A stretch of DNA of 64,000 nt from Pisaster brevispinus (GCA_023634235.1 JAMKCF010000020.1:4464001-4528000); one strand, 5' to 3'; positions 11,911 to 24,460 are shown, counted from the stretch's first letter. The notes: generated by a model from the letters alone, not told the origin. Numbers and translations: made by a program.

Positions 11911-12836
11911 ATTGGAGTCACAATTTTTATGTTTGATCAAAGAATATTTAGGCCTATGGGTGCAGAAGGTGACTGAAGCAGGGACTGTGGGTGGAACCAA
12001 TTGAACTTATTTAACACTTTGTTTAGACCATTATAGATATGTTTATAAGCATTCCTGATATGCCAACGCCCGGAGCATTTCGGCACAGTTTTCTCAGGAA
12101 AGTCAATTTAAACTGAGGCTGCATGCGTTCATCATAATATGGTTAAACAAATTTTAAAGCTTGCGTTATGATATTGGATACTGCAAAAGAAACACTCACT
12201 TATTTTGATAGATTTTGCGTTTTGAAATAGGATACCGGGAAAGAAAAAAACCGTACACTGGCTAGAGGAATCTACACATGAGAAACGAGTGAAAAAGGTA
12301 TAATGTATAACTCGTTTTTTTATTGTGCAAATTAAATGGGAATCAGTGTTCCGAAAATGCGCTTCAAATTTATGAAGTACATTGTAAGCAAGTTTAACGC
12401 TGGAGTTGACTGCAGTTGATATGGAGCGATTTTACTTGAAATTCGTATAAACAGGAATGAGATTGGACGAATGTCAACATTCCCACAAAGTGGCTTGCGG
12501 GTCTTTGTCGCCCTTATTTTAGACCAGAACCTCCCTTGTTACAATTCAGGAGGTTCACACACTCTGTGCATCACCAGAAATACACAACTACAGGTTGGGA
12601 CACAATGTGGACTATTTGTTTCTCCTTTTTGCGACTGCTTTTTCCCCCCGTCGAGGCAATTTGAAGAATTTACGAAAATGCTCAAATCGGGGGGGGGGCC
12701 CTAAGCTATCACCTTGCCTGATATAACAGTTATGTCAGCGATACCACGTTTTCGCAGCCGATATTAAAGATACAAGATTGGAGAAGGAAATCCTGCCTAT
12801 TCCCGCTCTACAAAATAAAGCATTCCACGTGACCAG

Positions 12837-13047
12837 GGCCCAGCTTCATGGCTCGACGTAAGCAAAGAATCTGCGCTTACGGATACAGTGAATTCCACGC
12901 TAATACGTCGAGCGTATTTCACGGTTTAGTGGGGAATGTGCGTACTCCACGTTAGTAGGCACTGCTGACACAGCTAGCGCAGAAATTCGGCGCTTGCACA
13001 GTAAGCGAAGAATACGGCGGTAAGCAGAGCCTTGAAATTGGGCCCAG
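12837..13047. repeat. palindromic 'gggccca' element (family R2, variant)
   Basis: The left end 'gggcccagcttcatggctc' matches the inverted right end 'gagccttgaaattgggccca'. The interior 'gtaagcaaagaatctgcgct' is shared with the copy at 25325-25503. It belongs with the longer-tailed R2 group in introns at 45476 and 51713-52272. Confidence 0.7.
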
Positions 13048-14767
13048 TACCAAACACCGGTGACCCGATATGGCCCCGACGCATAATGCCTCTAATTATC
13101 ACATGCCATCTGCCCGCCTCCAACATCTACAAGCACTCTGTTTTTCCCTCGTACAAATTAAAAAATGGCACCAGTTACCGGAATCCGGAACTCAATCTGC
13201 TACCATCACCTCATTCAAAACATAATTACCCCATATAATATATCCACCCCCGTTCGACCTCCCCCCCCCCCCCCCTGCTTGCGCCTAGCCTGACGTTACT
13301 ACTCGGTTGTGAGTCCTGCCAGTATCGGTGCAGAAGCATTATAATCCCTTCAGACTTATGTAAGAAACAAAATATTGTTTTAAACTGCATAAACTAACAA
13401 AAGACAAATCTCACGGGTCAGACTTGATCCGGGAAACTTGACCCGGGAAACTTGACCCGGGTCAGACTTGACCCTGATTTCGGGTCCCGTGGAGCCTGAT
13501 CCATTTCTAGGTCAGTATGACCCGGAATATGTGTTATAATGACCCAGTAATTGGTCAAACTGACGCAGATTCCTAGTTAAAATCCCTTTTTTTCACTAGT
13601 TTCGAGGTCAGCTTGTCCCGGAGTCCTGGTCAGTTCTGACCCGTTAGTTTTTAGAGTGTATCGGGTCAGACCAGTTTCTATGTATAGCTTGAACGGTTTT
13701 CGGATTTATACGACCTAGATTCAGAGTCAAAAACACTTGACAGACACGTAGACCTGTTTAGTGTGACTCCGAAAATGAGTCTGCAGCTTTCCATCAAAAC
13801 AGAGTGTTGTTTTGTTACATTGTTGCCTTTGATTTTGCTTGGGTCCTTGCAAATATTTGTTATAAGGCAAACTTTTGAATAGCTCTTTAAACATTCTTTT
13901 TTCCTTACTTTCACCCCAATTCCATTCAAGTTGCAATCGAAACGCGCGGTAAAATCAGATTGTATTCAGGTCTAGCTTTGAACCCATTTAAGTGTACGGC
14001 ATGAATGGAACACCACTAAAACCGCACTCATTGAAATCAATGTGGCCACAAAGGCAGACGTGTCTGATTTCATGTTTTGAACGAACTGCGCATCCGGCAG
14101 CCATGTTTTTCCCCAATGCCTATTTTTTCCAACTCGAAGAATTGATGCCTTCAAATATTTCGAATTCTACCCGGGTCTTCGGAAGACTATTCACTGCATT
14201 GAAATAACCTTCAATTAAAGCAAAGTCGCACGGAGGAATGTCTTTTCTTGCCAAAGTATGTGCGTGAACATCTCTATTTTCCGGGAATTTTAGATGTACT
14301 TTTTTCAATCGACTGCTTTTATTACCGTTTGTGAAGCACCTCCTAATACTTGACCCGTAGCTACTTCGCTGCCGAGAGCTCAGTGACACCGACCGCTCAA
14401 ATTGGTATTGCTCTGAAGAGGGTACGAAAATCTGACCCATTTCTACGTCACCCACTATTCAACTCAATCTAAGTTCTATAGGTAGAGAAATTGAATATAA
14501 CGAGTACTCGAGAATAGGGAGACTTTTGTTTAAGGGTCACACGTGGAAGTACACTGGAATGCTAGACGCACTCGTACTTTGTTCCAGCCGCAAGGGTCTA
14601 TGTTATACACGTACTTGTAGTGCGCGTTTGATGGGTGATATAAAACGCTTGTTAATTATGCTGGTTGTTTTCTCACCAGCATGTTGAAGACCCTCTGCAC
14701 TTTTGGTGAAGAATGTACACCGTGTGACACCAATAAGTAGCCTAGTTCAATTAAAGGTATCGGTAGA
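13048..14767. other. gene-free stretch with an unexplained minus-strand frame
   Basis: An R3 copy lies at 13410-13660. A minus-strand frame of 111 codons (14120-14455) has a mixed, protein-like composition but no start context, splice structure or family I can identify. I do not call it a gene. Poly-C lies at about 13260-13275. Confidence 0.45.
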
Positions 14768-14931
14768 ACCGGCAAACAACGAGAAATTTACCGGCAAACA
14801 ACGAGAAATTTACCGGCAAACAACGAGAAATTTACCGGCAAACAACAAAAAGTTTACCGGCAAACATCGAGAAGTTTACCGGCAAACAACGAGAAAGTTA
14901 CCGGTAAACAACGAGAAGTGTACCGGCAAAA
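14768..14931. repeat. 22-bp tandem array, about 7.5 units
   Basis: The unit is 'accggcaaacaacgagaaat' plus 'tt'. The first three units are identical, and the later ones differ by one to four substitutions. Because 22 is not a multiple of three, the frame across it (14703-15029) cycles through three peptides and is unlikely to be a real protein. Confidence 0.9.
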
Positions 14932-15025
14932 AAATGAGCGGTTTTGTAGATGAAGAATATTTTCTAGCTATCGTGAAATTTTGTCATTTAAAGCATGAAA
15001 CTCGAAAAAAAAACCTCTACGGTCA

Positions 15026-15225
15026 GATTTGACCCAGATTCCGGGTTCGGGCTGAACCCGGAAAGTGGTGAAAAAAAATTATTTTTAACTTGGATTCTGC
15101 ATCAGGTTGACCTGTTGCTGGGTCGTTTTGACGCAGAAATGAGTCACACTGACCCATAAATGGTTTGGACCCCATTGGGCCGGGATCCGGGTCAATTCTG
15201 ACTCATGATTTTTTAGAGTATTAAG
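15026..15225. repeat. R3 element copy
   Basis: It starts with 'gacccagattccgggttcgg' and ends near 'gggtcaattctgactcatga'. It follows 95 bp after the 22-bp array. Confidence 0.65.
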
Positions 15226-15570
15226 TTTTAGCTGTTTTTCCTAAACGAATGCTTAAAGGACCTACCCTGGCACCGTTTTCGTTTTGGTGCTGACATGCCA
15301 TTTATTATAGGATTTCCCGCTGCAAATGTGTTTGTTCGTTGCATTTTAAATATGCACTACTTTGTATGGGCTGGAGAATGAATGTTAATAAACAACGAAT
15401 GAGAATACTTTGCTTTGTTACGCAGGTAGATGGAGCATTTTTAACATTGTTCATCACCTTAACTTTTTCAGTGACTAGCCAAGGGGACCAGTTAACTTGT
15501 CGCTTCGCGTATCCGCCAGTTGTTTAACTGGTCCATATTTTATGGTTCCCTTTGAAGCAAAAAAAAACCA

Positions 15571-15673
15571 ACCAGTGATTTACATATATGCAAATGGACA
15601 ATCGGTGATTTACATATATGCAAATTAACAATCAGTTATTTACATATATGCAAATGAACAATCAGTGACTTAC
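15571..15673. repeat. 30-bp tandem array carrying octamer motifs
   Basis: About 3.4 units with a 30-bp period ('gtgatttacatatatgcaaa' core). Each of the first three units contains an exact ATGCAAAT octamer, at 15588-15595, 15618-15625 and 15648-15655. The fourth is truncated before the octamer. Confidence 0.9.
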
Positions 15674-15737
15674 ACGTAGCAGTGTGAGCTCAATAAACTA
15701 GCCAGCTGGACTAGTTGAACAGAATTTTGAATGGTCC

Positions 15738-16097
15738 TTAATAATAATAATCGATTCTTATATAGCGCTTTATCACAGCCCGAATGCCGTATCAAAGCAC
15801 TTCTGACATTATTACCCCTGGTCACTGGGCCATATATTTCATTCCTTAAACCATCTCAGCTCCCTGGGGAGTATACAGCCGGTGCTGCGAGTTTACCGCG
15901 CTCCAAGCTAATCATTCACATAAACCATCTCTGCCCTCACATGTACCCATTTTACCCCTGGGTGGAGAGAAACAATTATGATTAAGTGTCTTGCTCAAGG
16001 ACACAAGTGTCACGACCGGGATTCGAACCCACATCCCGATGACTTAACCACCAGAACTTGAGTCCGATGCTCTTATCCGCTCGGCCACGACACCCCT
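15738..16097 (-). repeat. tRNA-Leu-like SINE, near full length (family R5)
   Basis: On the minus strand it reads from 'gtgtcgtggccgagcggata' (A-box) through 'ggactcaagttc' (CAA in the anticodon position) and 'gggttcgaatccc' (B-box). A conserved body follows ('cttgagcaagacacttaa', 'cagggg', 'aaatgggtac'), then an 'agcgctatataag'-like end and a (tta)n tail. This is a typical tRNA-headed SINE layout. Confidence 0.75.
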
Positions 16098-16099
16098 CC

Positions 16100-19000
16100 T
16101 TGGTTGTTTTATCTGGCGGCATTTGGCCAGCGGACCACTGTTAAGGGAGAACACTGTTCAAAATGTGTATCAAAACATGAAACTATTAACAGGAACCTCC
16201 CCCCCCCCCCCCCCACTTGAATGTAATAAATCCACACGTCCTCACGATTTTCCTTTTGTGAAACAAAATTAGAGTGGGCCTGTGGGTAAGGGCGCTTATC
16301 CGTGTGAACAGAATGGCCAAGGTGACTAATATTGAACTGTTGCAGTGATCACACAATCCTGGGGGTAATGCCATCAAACAGCCTATACGAGCACGATAGG
16401 TGGTATTTCATATAATGACCCCTTTTAGTGGAATCAAACTGTTCTTCTTTCATCTCATGAATCTGAGAAAGCTCCTTTCCTGTTGTCAGTGTCCCGTACG
16501 TAGCCAAGATATCTTATCTGTGCCTGGTAGCGTCCAGTGTTACAGTACGTGTCGAAACTAACATCACACCGTCGCGAGACACTCACGTTGGGTTCTTTGA
16601 CTTGTATTGCCCGAGACCGTCAAGTGCTGTGAACATTTTGACGATCTCTTCTCGTCAAGTGCTGTGGAAATTGTCGATCAATGCGGTGGTAATTATCGTG
16701 GCTTCTGTTTACGTCGAAATACATAGAGGCATGATTCGTTATTTTCTACGATGTGTCGTCTGTTTTGAATGGGGTTTTACAAAGTATTGTGGAAAAAGTG
16801 ATTGTCGAATCGCCTGTGACGTGTCATGATAGGGACATTGGCAGAAATGTTTCAAATACACTTCGTGTTTATGGCTATTTACACTACTTCAAATCAGACC
16901 CTTTTGTTATGTTATACAAATTTCAATTTCTTTAATGATTCATGTCTGAAGGCCTGTTTACATTTACTTTTACATGGTTGGATTAAAATTGGGGAAAAGA
17001 TTGGATTCCATAAAGGGCTGATTAATCATGACATTATGTCTATAGCATTGCCAGGATTAGCAGTGAAAAGGGTTGCTTTACTGTTGTTGTTGTTGTTGTT
17101 GTTGTTGTTTTGTTATTGTTGCTGCTACTGTTGCCGTTGCTGTTGCTGTTGCTGTTGCTGCAATTAGACAATTACAACAAACATCATAAATTGCTTATTA
17201 TTTTGCACTTGTTTCTCCATTGTGTTTACATGCTCATGTAAAACGAAGCAATCTGATAGTTGTTGACGGTACTGTTGCTCTACCGCTCAAAAATAGGCTC
17301 CATATCTGACGATTGTCATTGCAAACATTTATTATTTTTTTACTTGAAAAGGTCCATATGTGAATTTTCTTGTTAGTGTGAATACTAAATCAGAAGTTGG
17401 GTATACAATTAATACTGCAGCGTTGTCGTCCCGTGCAAACGACTCTGAAGTGCATCGAATAAGAAAAGAAGAAAAAAACGAAGCGGGCGTGTGCTTTAAA
17501 AACTGTACGCAAAATATTTGTACAGTGCAGCCCCAAAGTTTGCAGATGAGATGCATGAAAACACTGCCCGTAGCCTCTCTGTGACGAAAACAACCTTTCA
17601 GGGCAACCCATACAATCTCGTTCATTCCACAAACACGAAGAAATGAAGAGCTAGACAGCAAGAAAGCAATTTAAGCGAGCACATTGCACTATGCAACAGT
17701 TGTACGGACGTCGTTGACAGTCCCATGATGACCTCTTATACACGTCGAGGGCCTTTTAACTGAACCCCGGAACGTTCTCCGAATTCCTCGCGGCTTTATA
17801 CAGAGAGGGGAGAGGGAATAAGCGCAGAAAGAGGGGGAGTGACCATACCAACCAGGAACCGATACGTCTAATAGCGAGAAGCTCCGCTCGCAATGTTTTT
17901 TGCGGGCTTTTTTTTTGTATGTACAATGAGCGATCGTCGCGGGTACCCGTGTGGGAATAGTAATTGTCAGTGTTGCAGCTCTCGTCGCCTACGGGTGATA
18001 GTGTAGCGGGCCGAGGGTTTATCTGTCCGTCTGTCATTCATCTTGACTTCCTCGGCAGAGCTTTTAGGCCGGTTTTGTCTGTCTGTTACACGGTGCGCCT
18101 GAATCTCGGTACTCTGTTAAAACATTTCTTTTTATCCGTCCATCTTTCGTAGTTCTGCCTCGCGTATAATGGAAACTTTCACTGTTCATGTATAGAATGA
18201 CCGACTATAATGTGCTGGTCAATACTTTTGGTTTCAGGTAACTCCATCTTTGATAATAGGGTTAGCCGCAGTGTAAGTTGTATTCACCGAACCCCACATA
18301 CACGATAGATGGTTGCCATCTTATTGAACTTTTCTAGCACACGTGTCCGTATGGCATAATGTACAAAACACATGTTGTAACTATAAAGAATAGTGCATAA
18401 ACCTTTCTATTGTATATAAACCGCACTGGTTGGCATGGACGGCCGAATGTTGGCAAAACATTCAATCGTGCTAACAGAATTTGTGACCAAACTAAACGTT
18501 CCTGCAAACTTTCAATTAACAAAAATGCATCCCATGATTAATTGCTTTGTTTCCAACAAACTCGAAACTTTTGTGAATTTTTGTGTAACATTAATACAAA
18601 CTGGCTATTTGTTTTGCTTTGCATTTACGGCTTCACGTAGTTTTTCAACTTGGGTTGGCAAAACCTAATGCTGTGAGTGTTGCAATAGAAAGGTGTGTAC
18701 TCTGTGTGCAGCAACACTATGTGTGTAACTGTATATGTATGTTACCGCTAACTAAATAATGCATTGATACCTCGCCATGCAATGCCTCAAAACCCATATC
18801 AAATAAGTATTGCTGTGTAGTGCATTTAATAAAGATATTGCCAATTCAATTTCGGGTTTCAAAAGAATGTCAGAGTTGGCATTCTTGATGTAGCTGTGAG
18901 GCTCTTTTATCGGAGCCTTTTCTAAACACCGTCACGTAAAAAGTGTAAACGAGATCATAAAAAGGGAAAAGCTTAGTCGGCATGGGAACGGCCCAGCCAT

Positions 19001-19137
19001 TGTGATTACTATCTTTTTACAAGTAGCATTTTTTATATAATGGCACTGTGTCTGAGTATATGGCCTGACTTTATGCCACAATATGTTTACACGCCATTTT
19101 GAAGGTATTTTATATACAGGAATGGCAGAGCTGACGA
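16100..19137. other. gene-free stretch
   Basis: Poly-C (16197-16213) and a (ttg)n/(ctgttg)n microsatellite (about 17079-17160) are present. No exon with a recognisable product was found. The reading frames at 17332-17661 and 17756-18037 (minus) are unassigned and I do not support them. Confidence 0.5.
17079..17162. repeat. TTG/CTG microsatellite
   Basis: An uninterrupted 'ttgttgttgttgttgttgtt' run passes into 'gttgctgttgctgttgctg'. It produces a spurious leucine/cysteine run in the reading frame. Confidence 0.9.
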
Positions 19138-19245
19138 ATCAGTCACAGACGGTGTTTGTGTTTTGTGTGATCAACCGTTTACATGAAATAACAAACCTGT
19201 GAAAATTTGTGGCTTCATCCGTTGTGAGAGTTAGGAGAACACAGA
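19138..19245. repeat. R1-related repeat, reverse orientation
   Basis: 'aaataacaaacctgtgaaaa' followed by 'tttgtggcttcatccgttgt' is the reverse complement of the block at 320-470. Confidence 0.6.
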
Positions 19246-19877
19246 GCATAACTATAGTTTGTAACCCACCCTCTCCTGGACAGTAGCAATGCTTGTAGGA
19301 GAGTATACAAAAATGCAAGATGCAAGTTGCAAGACAATAGTGACGAAAACATGCACAGTTTTCAGCAAGTTTTATAAACACATTGTCCTTAGCTTTGGTT
19401 GTGACAACCGAAATCAGCGGTTTCGGGTTTTTATATTTTGTTTTTAGGTTTACAGATACAGTGTTCTCGAATATGACTTCATTTCTCATGGAAATATTTC
19501 ACAGACAGAAATGTTTCTAGTATTGACTTCATAGCTTTCATTGAACAATGATGTTTCTATAACTATCAGTGATGTTTCTATCCCTATCAATTATGAATGG
19601 ACACTACAATTTAGGACACAACATAGTTACATAAAAAAAAATTTTTTTTTTTAAACATTTGCACATAACTCGTTTATAAAGTTGTTTTTTGGTGGAAAAC
19701 TTCTCTTGAATTAGTTTTCCTAAACTGCCTTATAAGTTTTGATAACGATGTTGTGAAAACGGCGATAAGTTGTAGTCCTAAGGGTTTATTTTAATTATGA
19801 TTCCGATGGCCGACTGAGCTTGAACTTTCATGGGTACTTTTTTATTTCACTTGTATATGTTGGGGTCACATAAAGTG

Positions 19878-20035
19878 CACTGCAAAAACTCTGGTGTTAA
19901 ATTGATTCTCTTGGTATCTGTAAGTGACAACACCTCTCACCAACGATGTAGTATTGGGGATGGGGATAACTAACACCTTGTAGGTGTTGTCACATAGATA
20001 CCGGAAGGAATTAGTTTAACACCCCAGTTTTTGCC
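19878..20035. repeat. palindromic 'aacacc' element (family R6)
   Basis: 'actctggtgttaaattgatt' at the left and 'aattagtttaacaccccagt' at the right are imperfect inverted repeats. The interior inverted blocks 'tgacaacacctctcacc' and 'caccttgtaggtgttgtcac' extend the symmetry. It is the clearest R6 copy in the window. Confidence 0.7.
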
Positions 20036-20248
20036 GTCTGCGGATACAGTTCTTGAACAATTACCAATATTATCCACGTTCTTTAAAGTCATAAAAAAGA
20101 TACGAACTAAAGAGAAAAAAAAGACAGAAAGAGGTACAGATGTTAGACAAATGAGTAGACTAACATGTTTTTATAAGTAGAAAATTTTCACAAGGTTTTA
20201 TTGCTTTTTATTTTAAACATTTTGGTTTGACCAAAGACAAAATTTGAC

Positions 20249-20378
20249 TGGAGTGGAACTTGAAAACGACCTCCAGATTAACGTACCGGCGCTCTCCCAA
20301 CTGAGCTGTCCAGCTCTATGTTTGCGGCCTCCCTATGAGTCAGTATCTTTGTTCGGGGCTGCCAGTCAGAAGCGTATT
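20249..20378 (-). repeat. tRNA-Asn-like SINE segment (family R4), reverse orientation
   Basis: It contains 'acttgaaaacgacctccaga' (B-box side), 'ttaacgtaccggcgctctcc' and 'caactgagctgtccag' (A-box side), then the inverted leader 'agtatctttgttcggggctg'. A short minus reading frame through it (20278-20541) is a by-product of the repeat. Confidence 0.7.
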
Positions 20379-21032
20379 TATTATTTTTTTGGAAGCATAA
20401 CATCCTGAATTCAGGGTATTCGATAGCTCCAAGTGGCAGAAAAGGCAACTTAATTAGACACTTCAATGGTATCCTATGCCCGATTGAATGTGATTCGTTT
20501 AAATTGATTTCATGCTTCTGCCCTACATTACTCAAACTCAATGCATGGTGTTAAAAGGGCATTCAGATTGGCTCCACTTATTAGCAAGGGGGCGGTGGTA
20601 GTTTCTACAAGGAAGTGTGTGTGTGTGTTATAAATGTTTACTACTTCTGTTAAGAACCTTCACAAATTTTAACCTTTAAAGAAGAAAACGGGCCATCAGA
20701 AAAGAACAGGCCAACAAAGAGACTGGTCGTAAACGGATTAGCGCTAATGTTTGGCGAGAAGTTAGTACCATGGAGCAATTTATTCAAGCCCTAAGAGATA
20801 AAGTGAGAAAAAAGGGGTGAATAGATAGAGATTTTCTCCGCCACCGCAATTGCCCCGGGCAAAGCATGCAACAGTCTCACTCGCTCCCGATGGAGAATTA
20901 GATAGCTATACAGCAATCAGAGGAAAGAGATCGTTCTTTTTGTTGCTTCAGTTCCTGGCAGAATCCAATGACATCTTCAATTCATTAAAATACAAACGCG
21001 TGGTATAATATTGTACCCTTCGACAGCTTAAA

Positions 21033-21113
21033 TCGTAAAATGGCCGGAGGGGGAGCTTTGCACCGAAATCATTGTGTTCGTTCCTGGTTTGGATTGTCCG
21101 TTGGCCTGCTAGG
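21033..21113 (+). CDS. candidate alternative first exon (signal-peptide-like)
   Basis: The ATG at 21040 begins a 24-codon frame (MAGGGALHRNHC..., then a hydrophobic FGLSVGLL) that reaches a good donor, CTAG|GTAAGC, at 21112-21113. It therefore ends in phase 1, the phase needed to join the first LDLa exon at 37624, and that join would read ...[17 protein letters not shown]-like 'ggtataata' lies about 40 bases upstream. If spliced to 24461 instead, the frame stops at once (G-TGA), making it an upstream ORF in a 5' leader. The left boundary is not determinable and no transcript evidence is available. Confidence 0.35.
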
Positions 21114-23504
21114 TAAGCCACAACTGCGCTGTAGTTTTACGTACATATTTAAACATGATTTCAATCAGCGAATGTCTCGATGGCATTATTTTGTTCTAAC
21201 ATACAAAACAAAGAATGAAATATACATCGACTTTTGGACATAAAGAATAGTACACGCTCAGTTTGAGCTTCAACTTTTGCCATTGCGCAATCATGCCAGA
21301 GTACAACACAACCGCACCCGTTTCCCAACTCTCTGTTGACTGGATTCAGCGCACGTATCTATTCCGCGCACGTAGGTCAAATATGCACACCTTCCGAGTC
21401 GCTGCATGACAAGCCTAGAATATCAACAGGTGAAGTTAATTGACAATCGGCTTCCACTGATTATTAGAAATCGATTTTCTGACTCGAACCATCCTTTCAC
21501 TCTGAGCCACAGACGATAAATGTGGATCGTTCCCAAAAGTACAAAGTCGGTTTGTGATTGTTTTAAGTAAGGTCGGTGATAGCAAAATTGGCTGAAGATA
21601 GTTGGAAACCATTAGGCATGTGAAATGTTTGTCGTATGGTTTTTATAATTTGGCAATAGTCTGTCGTATACATGTATTACTTTCGCTCCTTTTGACATCT
21701 TCAAATTCTACATATTATTATTTTTATCTTTCGTAACTTCCAGCATACTCAGTATTTTAATATAAAATCCATATCCTTTATTTATGTATTACACGTGGTG
21801 ACGTCTAGGTAGGATTTGATGAGATAGTTTGCCTTCTGTCTCTCCTGTATAGTGATTGGTCACTGCAGTGATTCTTTCGTATCACTATTCCGCATGTCTG
21901 GCTGTGGTGTATAGATCAATCGAGTGGTCTTGGATCCCACGCTGTTCGTGATCTGGTCGTTATGGAAACTCCCTGAGGTCACCTCGATTACGTAACCACT
22001 TCGCTCGCGAATAGGCTACATTCATTGTTTTCTGAGATTTTTCATATTTTTCCCCAGGATAGATATTCATCATAAAACTAGGCTAAGCATTTAATTACAT
22101 CTATATTGATTTCTGTCTTTCCGCATTGCTAGCCTCTGTCCCAAGCGTAACAGCAGTGGGGTTGCTAATTCCAGCGTCTCGCTGACAGATAAACTTATGG
22201 AGCATTATATTTTCCTCCAGTTTTCAATAAATATTACATCTGGCAATAACAAAGATTGAAATTTTGATCCAGTGGTTGCCACATATTTCATGTTATTCCG
22301 AAACACCCCGTGAAGAAGTAACAAACTTTGGACTCCTGCTTTTTTAAATAAGTTATGTGTTGAAGAAAGTAGGTGCTTAATATATCTGGACCTGCATGCA
22401 TAAATTGCAAGGTTGTATTTATACAACTAATGGTTTGTAACTGTCGAGTAGTGGACTTGTTTTTAATAACACTTAGTCGTAAAAAAGTACCACTGGTTAT
22501 TTTTTAACAACTCTGGCACCAGACGCATCTCAATTGGAATGACTAATTGATATTATTGGCAGACTGTGGCCTTGTTGATGGCAATATGTCAATAATCAAG
22601 ATTGGTTCAGAGTGATCTCCTGAACCATTTAACAAAAAAAAGTGTTTCAGTGAATCAGAGTTGGGACTATGCAGCTTCTTTTAATGTACCGGTTGTGGGA
22701 CATACACTGTTCAAGTGTTTGCTTAAACTAATTGCTTGTCGTGTGTCGTCAGAATATCTTCTGTCTCCCCCTCCCCCAGATTGGTAAACGAAACAATACG
22801 CGTGAAGTGTTTATCCGTCATGTAAACACAGTTAAAAAAAATTTTTTTTAGAGGCATTCTTGTGTGTGTTGGGGGGTGGGGGACACACAAAAATCAGCCA
22901 ATGCAAAGCTAGCTCGGCGGCCGCAATCACCGCAATATTTCCCGGGGTGTCTTGCCCGAACAAGTACCAGGGTGTTATCCCCCCTGAAGGTGATCAGTTG
23001 CCCCGTTCCATCAGAGATTGCTTTTTTTTTAATAGTTCATCTTCCCACGTGAGACGGCGCCGTTGCCCCTGTGCGCAAACGTCCCCTTTGGGTTCGACTA
23101 TATCGGACTGATGATACCCAACAAAGTGTCACTAGCGTGAGCTGGTTTTTTTTTTTTTTTTGACCCGCAACCACTTAGCAACGCTCTCACCAAATCCGCT
23201 GTAAATCCTCGGCGAGTTTTCCTGCAAACAGTCCGGTTTTAAAGCGACTCTGATCGTGTATAAAAAGCACACTATCATAGGCGGAGTACTTAGTCCCTGT
23301 GGAATAACGTCGATCTGTAGTGTATTACAAATGAGCTGCACTTGCGAGGATTGCGTTTATTTAGGAGAAGATCCATCTACACGTAATTTCCACTGCACCA
23401 CACCCTGCTACGAAACGTTCGCTTAAAAACAAAACAAAAATTACCGAGGTCAATGAAAGAAAGCACCTAAGTTTGAAAGATACCAACTTGTTATACAGAA
23501 AGTG

Positions 23505-23665
23505 GTTGTTATTTACACTCAAGAAACTCTAGTTGTTTAATTCAACACTAATGAGTGCAGTGGGCGACAACACTCTTTGTGAAATTAAATTCATCTGAGT
23601 AAAACGGAGTTACATCATTAGGCCTATGGTATGTTAAATTTAACAATGTTAAGTTAACTTTTTTC
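23505..23665. repeat. R6-like element
   Basis: 'ttgtttaattcaacactaat' and 'ttaaatttaacaatgttaag' are imperfect inverted ends of the 'aacac' type. It is more diverged than the copies at 19878 and 5140. Confidence 0.4.
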
Positions 23666-23702
23666 CATCTTGTTGAATCTAACTTTTATAGAAGTGTGAA
23701 TT

Positions 23703-23890
23703 CAAAGGTAGGGTATACTTTTGGTAATTGTCAAAGACCAGTATTCTCACTTGGTGTATCCCGACATATGCATAAATAACAAACCTGTAAAAATTTGGTC
23801 TCAATTGGTCATCGAAGCTGCAAGAAAATAATGAAAGAAAAAAAACCCACCCTTGTTGCATAGAATTGTGTGCTTTCAGATGCCCTTTTC
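23703..23890. repeat. R1 half-element, reverse orientation
   Basis: 'ggtagggtatacttttggta' is followed by 'attgtcaaagaccagtattc', 'aataacaaacctgtaaaaat' and 'gaattgtgtgctttcagatg'. It matches the inverted right half of R1 and lacks the left half. Confidence 0.7.
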
Positions 23891-24123
23891 ACCAAGGGGT
23901 AACATATTATTTTTTCCTTCCATTCTCAGTTTGGTCACACTGATTTGTATTGAAGAGAAACAAGATGCGGCACAGCGATAAAGGTCTATGCAGAGTCGAA
24001 CATAAAAACACAACTTATTGTAACTGCTATGGTAATGTTAATAATTAGAAGTCCCATAGATCACTGAGCGAAAGTAGTAGTCCCGGTCGATTTTCTACCC
24101 CGCCCGGTAGTAGCTAATAAGCA

Positions 24124-24311
24124 GGGCCCAATTTTAAAGAGCTGCTTAACACAACAAGTAAGCACGATAAAAATATGCTTACCAGAATACATTTACCAGC
24201 CAAAAAAGCATTACACCTATACCAGTTGTGACTGTTAACCTGCTTATTTTTGTTTAGCTGAAGATATATAAGCAATATTTGTTGCTTAAGCAACTCTATG
24301 AAATTGGGCCC
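24124..24311. repeat. palindromic 'gggccca' element (family R2)
   Basis: The left end 'gggcccaattttaaagagct' matches the inverted right end 'caactctatgaaattgggcc'. The interior has 'gcttaacacaacaagtaagc' and 'aaatatgcttaccagaat'. It lies just upstream of the putative 5' untranslated exon. Confidence 0.75.
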
Positions 24312-24460
24312 TGGACAGTTTTTTCAGAACTTAGTAGTCTCCCGAATTCCGAAATCTACTCTGCGACAGTAGAATACATAGCAAGACAAGTTCTCAAAGA
24401 ACAAACCTGCATAGCACAGTGGTGTTAACGTAATATTTTTGTTCCTATTTTGATGTACAG

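Larger units (their letters stand above)
9483..12836. other. gene-free stretch
   Basis: No supported gene. The unit at about 9748-10147, starting 'cttaaaggcaaagtatacc' and ending 'tgtacattccctttaag', looks like another TIR element (short inverted ends only). R1 lies at 11123-11470 and R3 at about 11660-11910. The remainder is AT-rich unique sequence. Confidence 0.55.
20036..24460. other. region upstream of the receptor gene
   Basis: Apart from the candidate exon near 21040, an R4 segment (20249-20378), an R6-like piece (23505-23665), an R1 half (23703-23890) and an R2 copy (24124-24311), I see no gene. Promoter elements cannot be assigned with confidence. Frames at 22860-23108 and 23132-23341 are unassigned. 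Confidence 0.5.

Noticed and set aside
14120..14455. 111-codon minus-strand frame with protein-like composition
   Set aside because: No recognisable domain, no partner exons and no splice context found. A homology search of the translation could change this.
14768..14931. CRISPR-like array
   Set aside because: Units are contiguous 22-bp tandem repeats without unique spacers, in animal DNA.
21840..22160. Possible promoter or exon around 21.9 kb
   Set aside because: No start codon with a usable donor and no recognisable core promoter combination could be pointed to.
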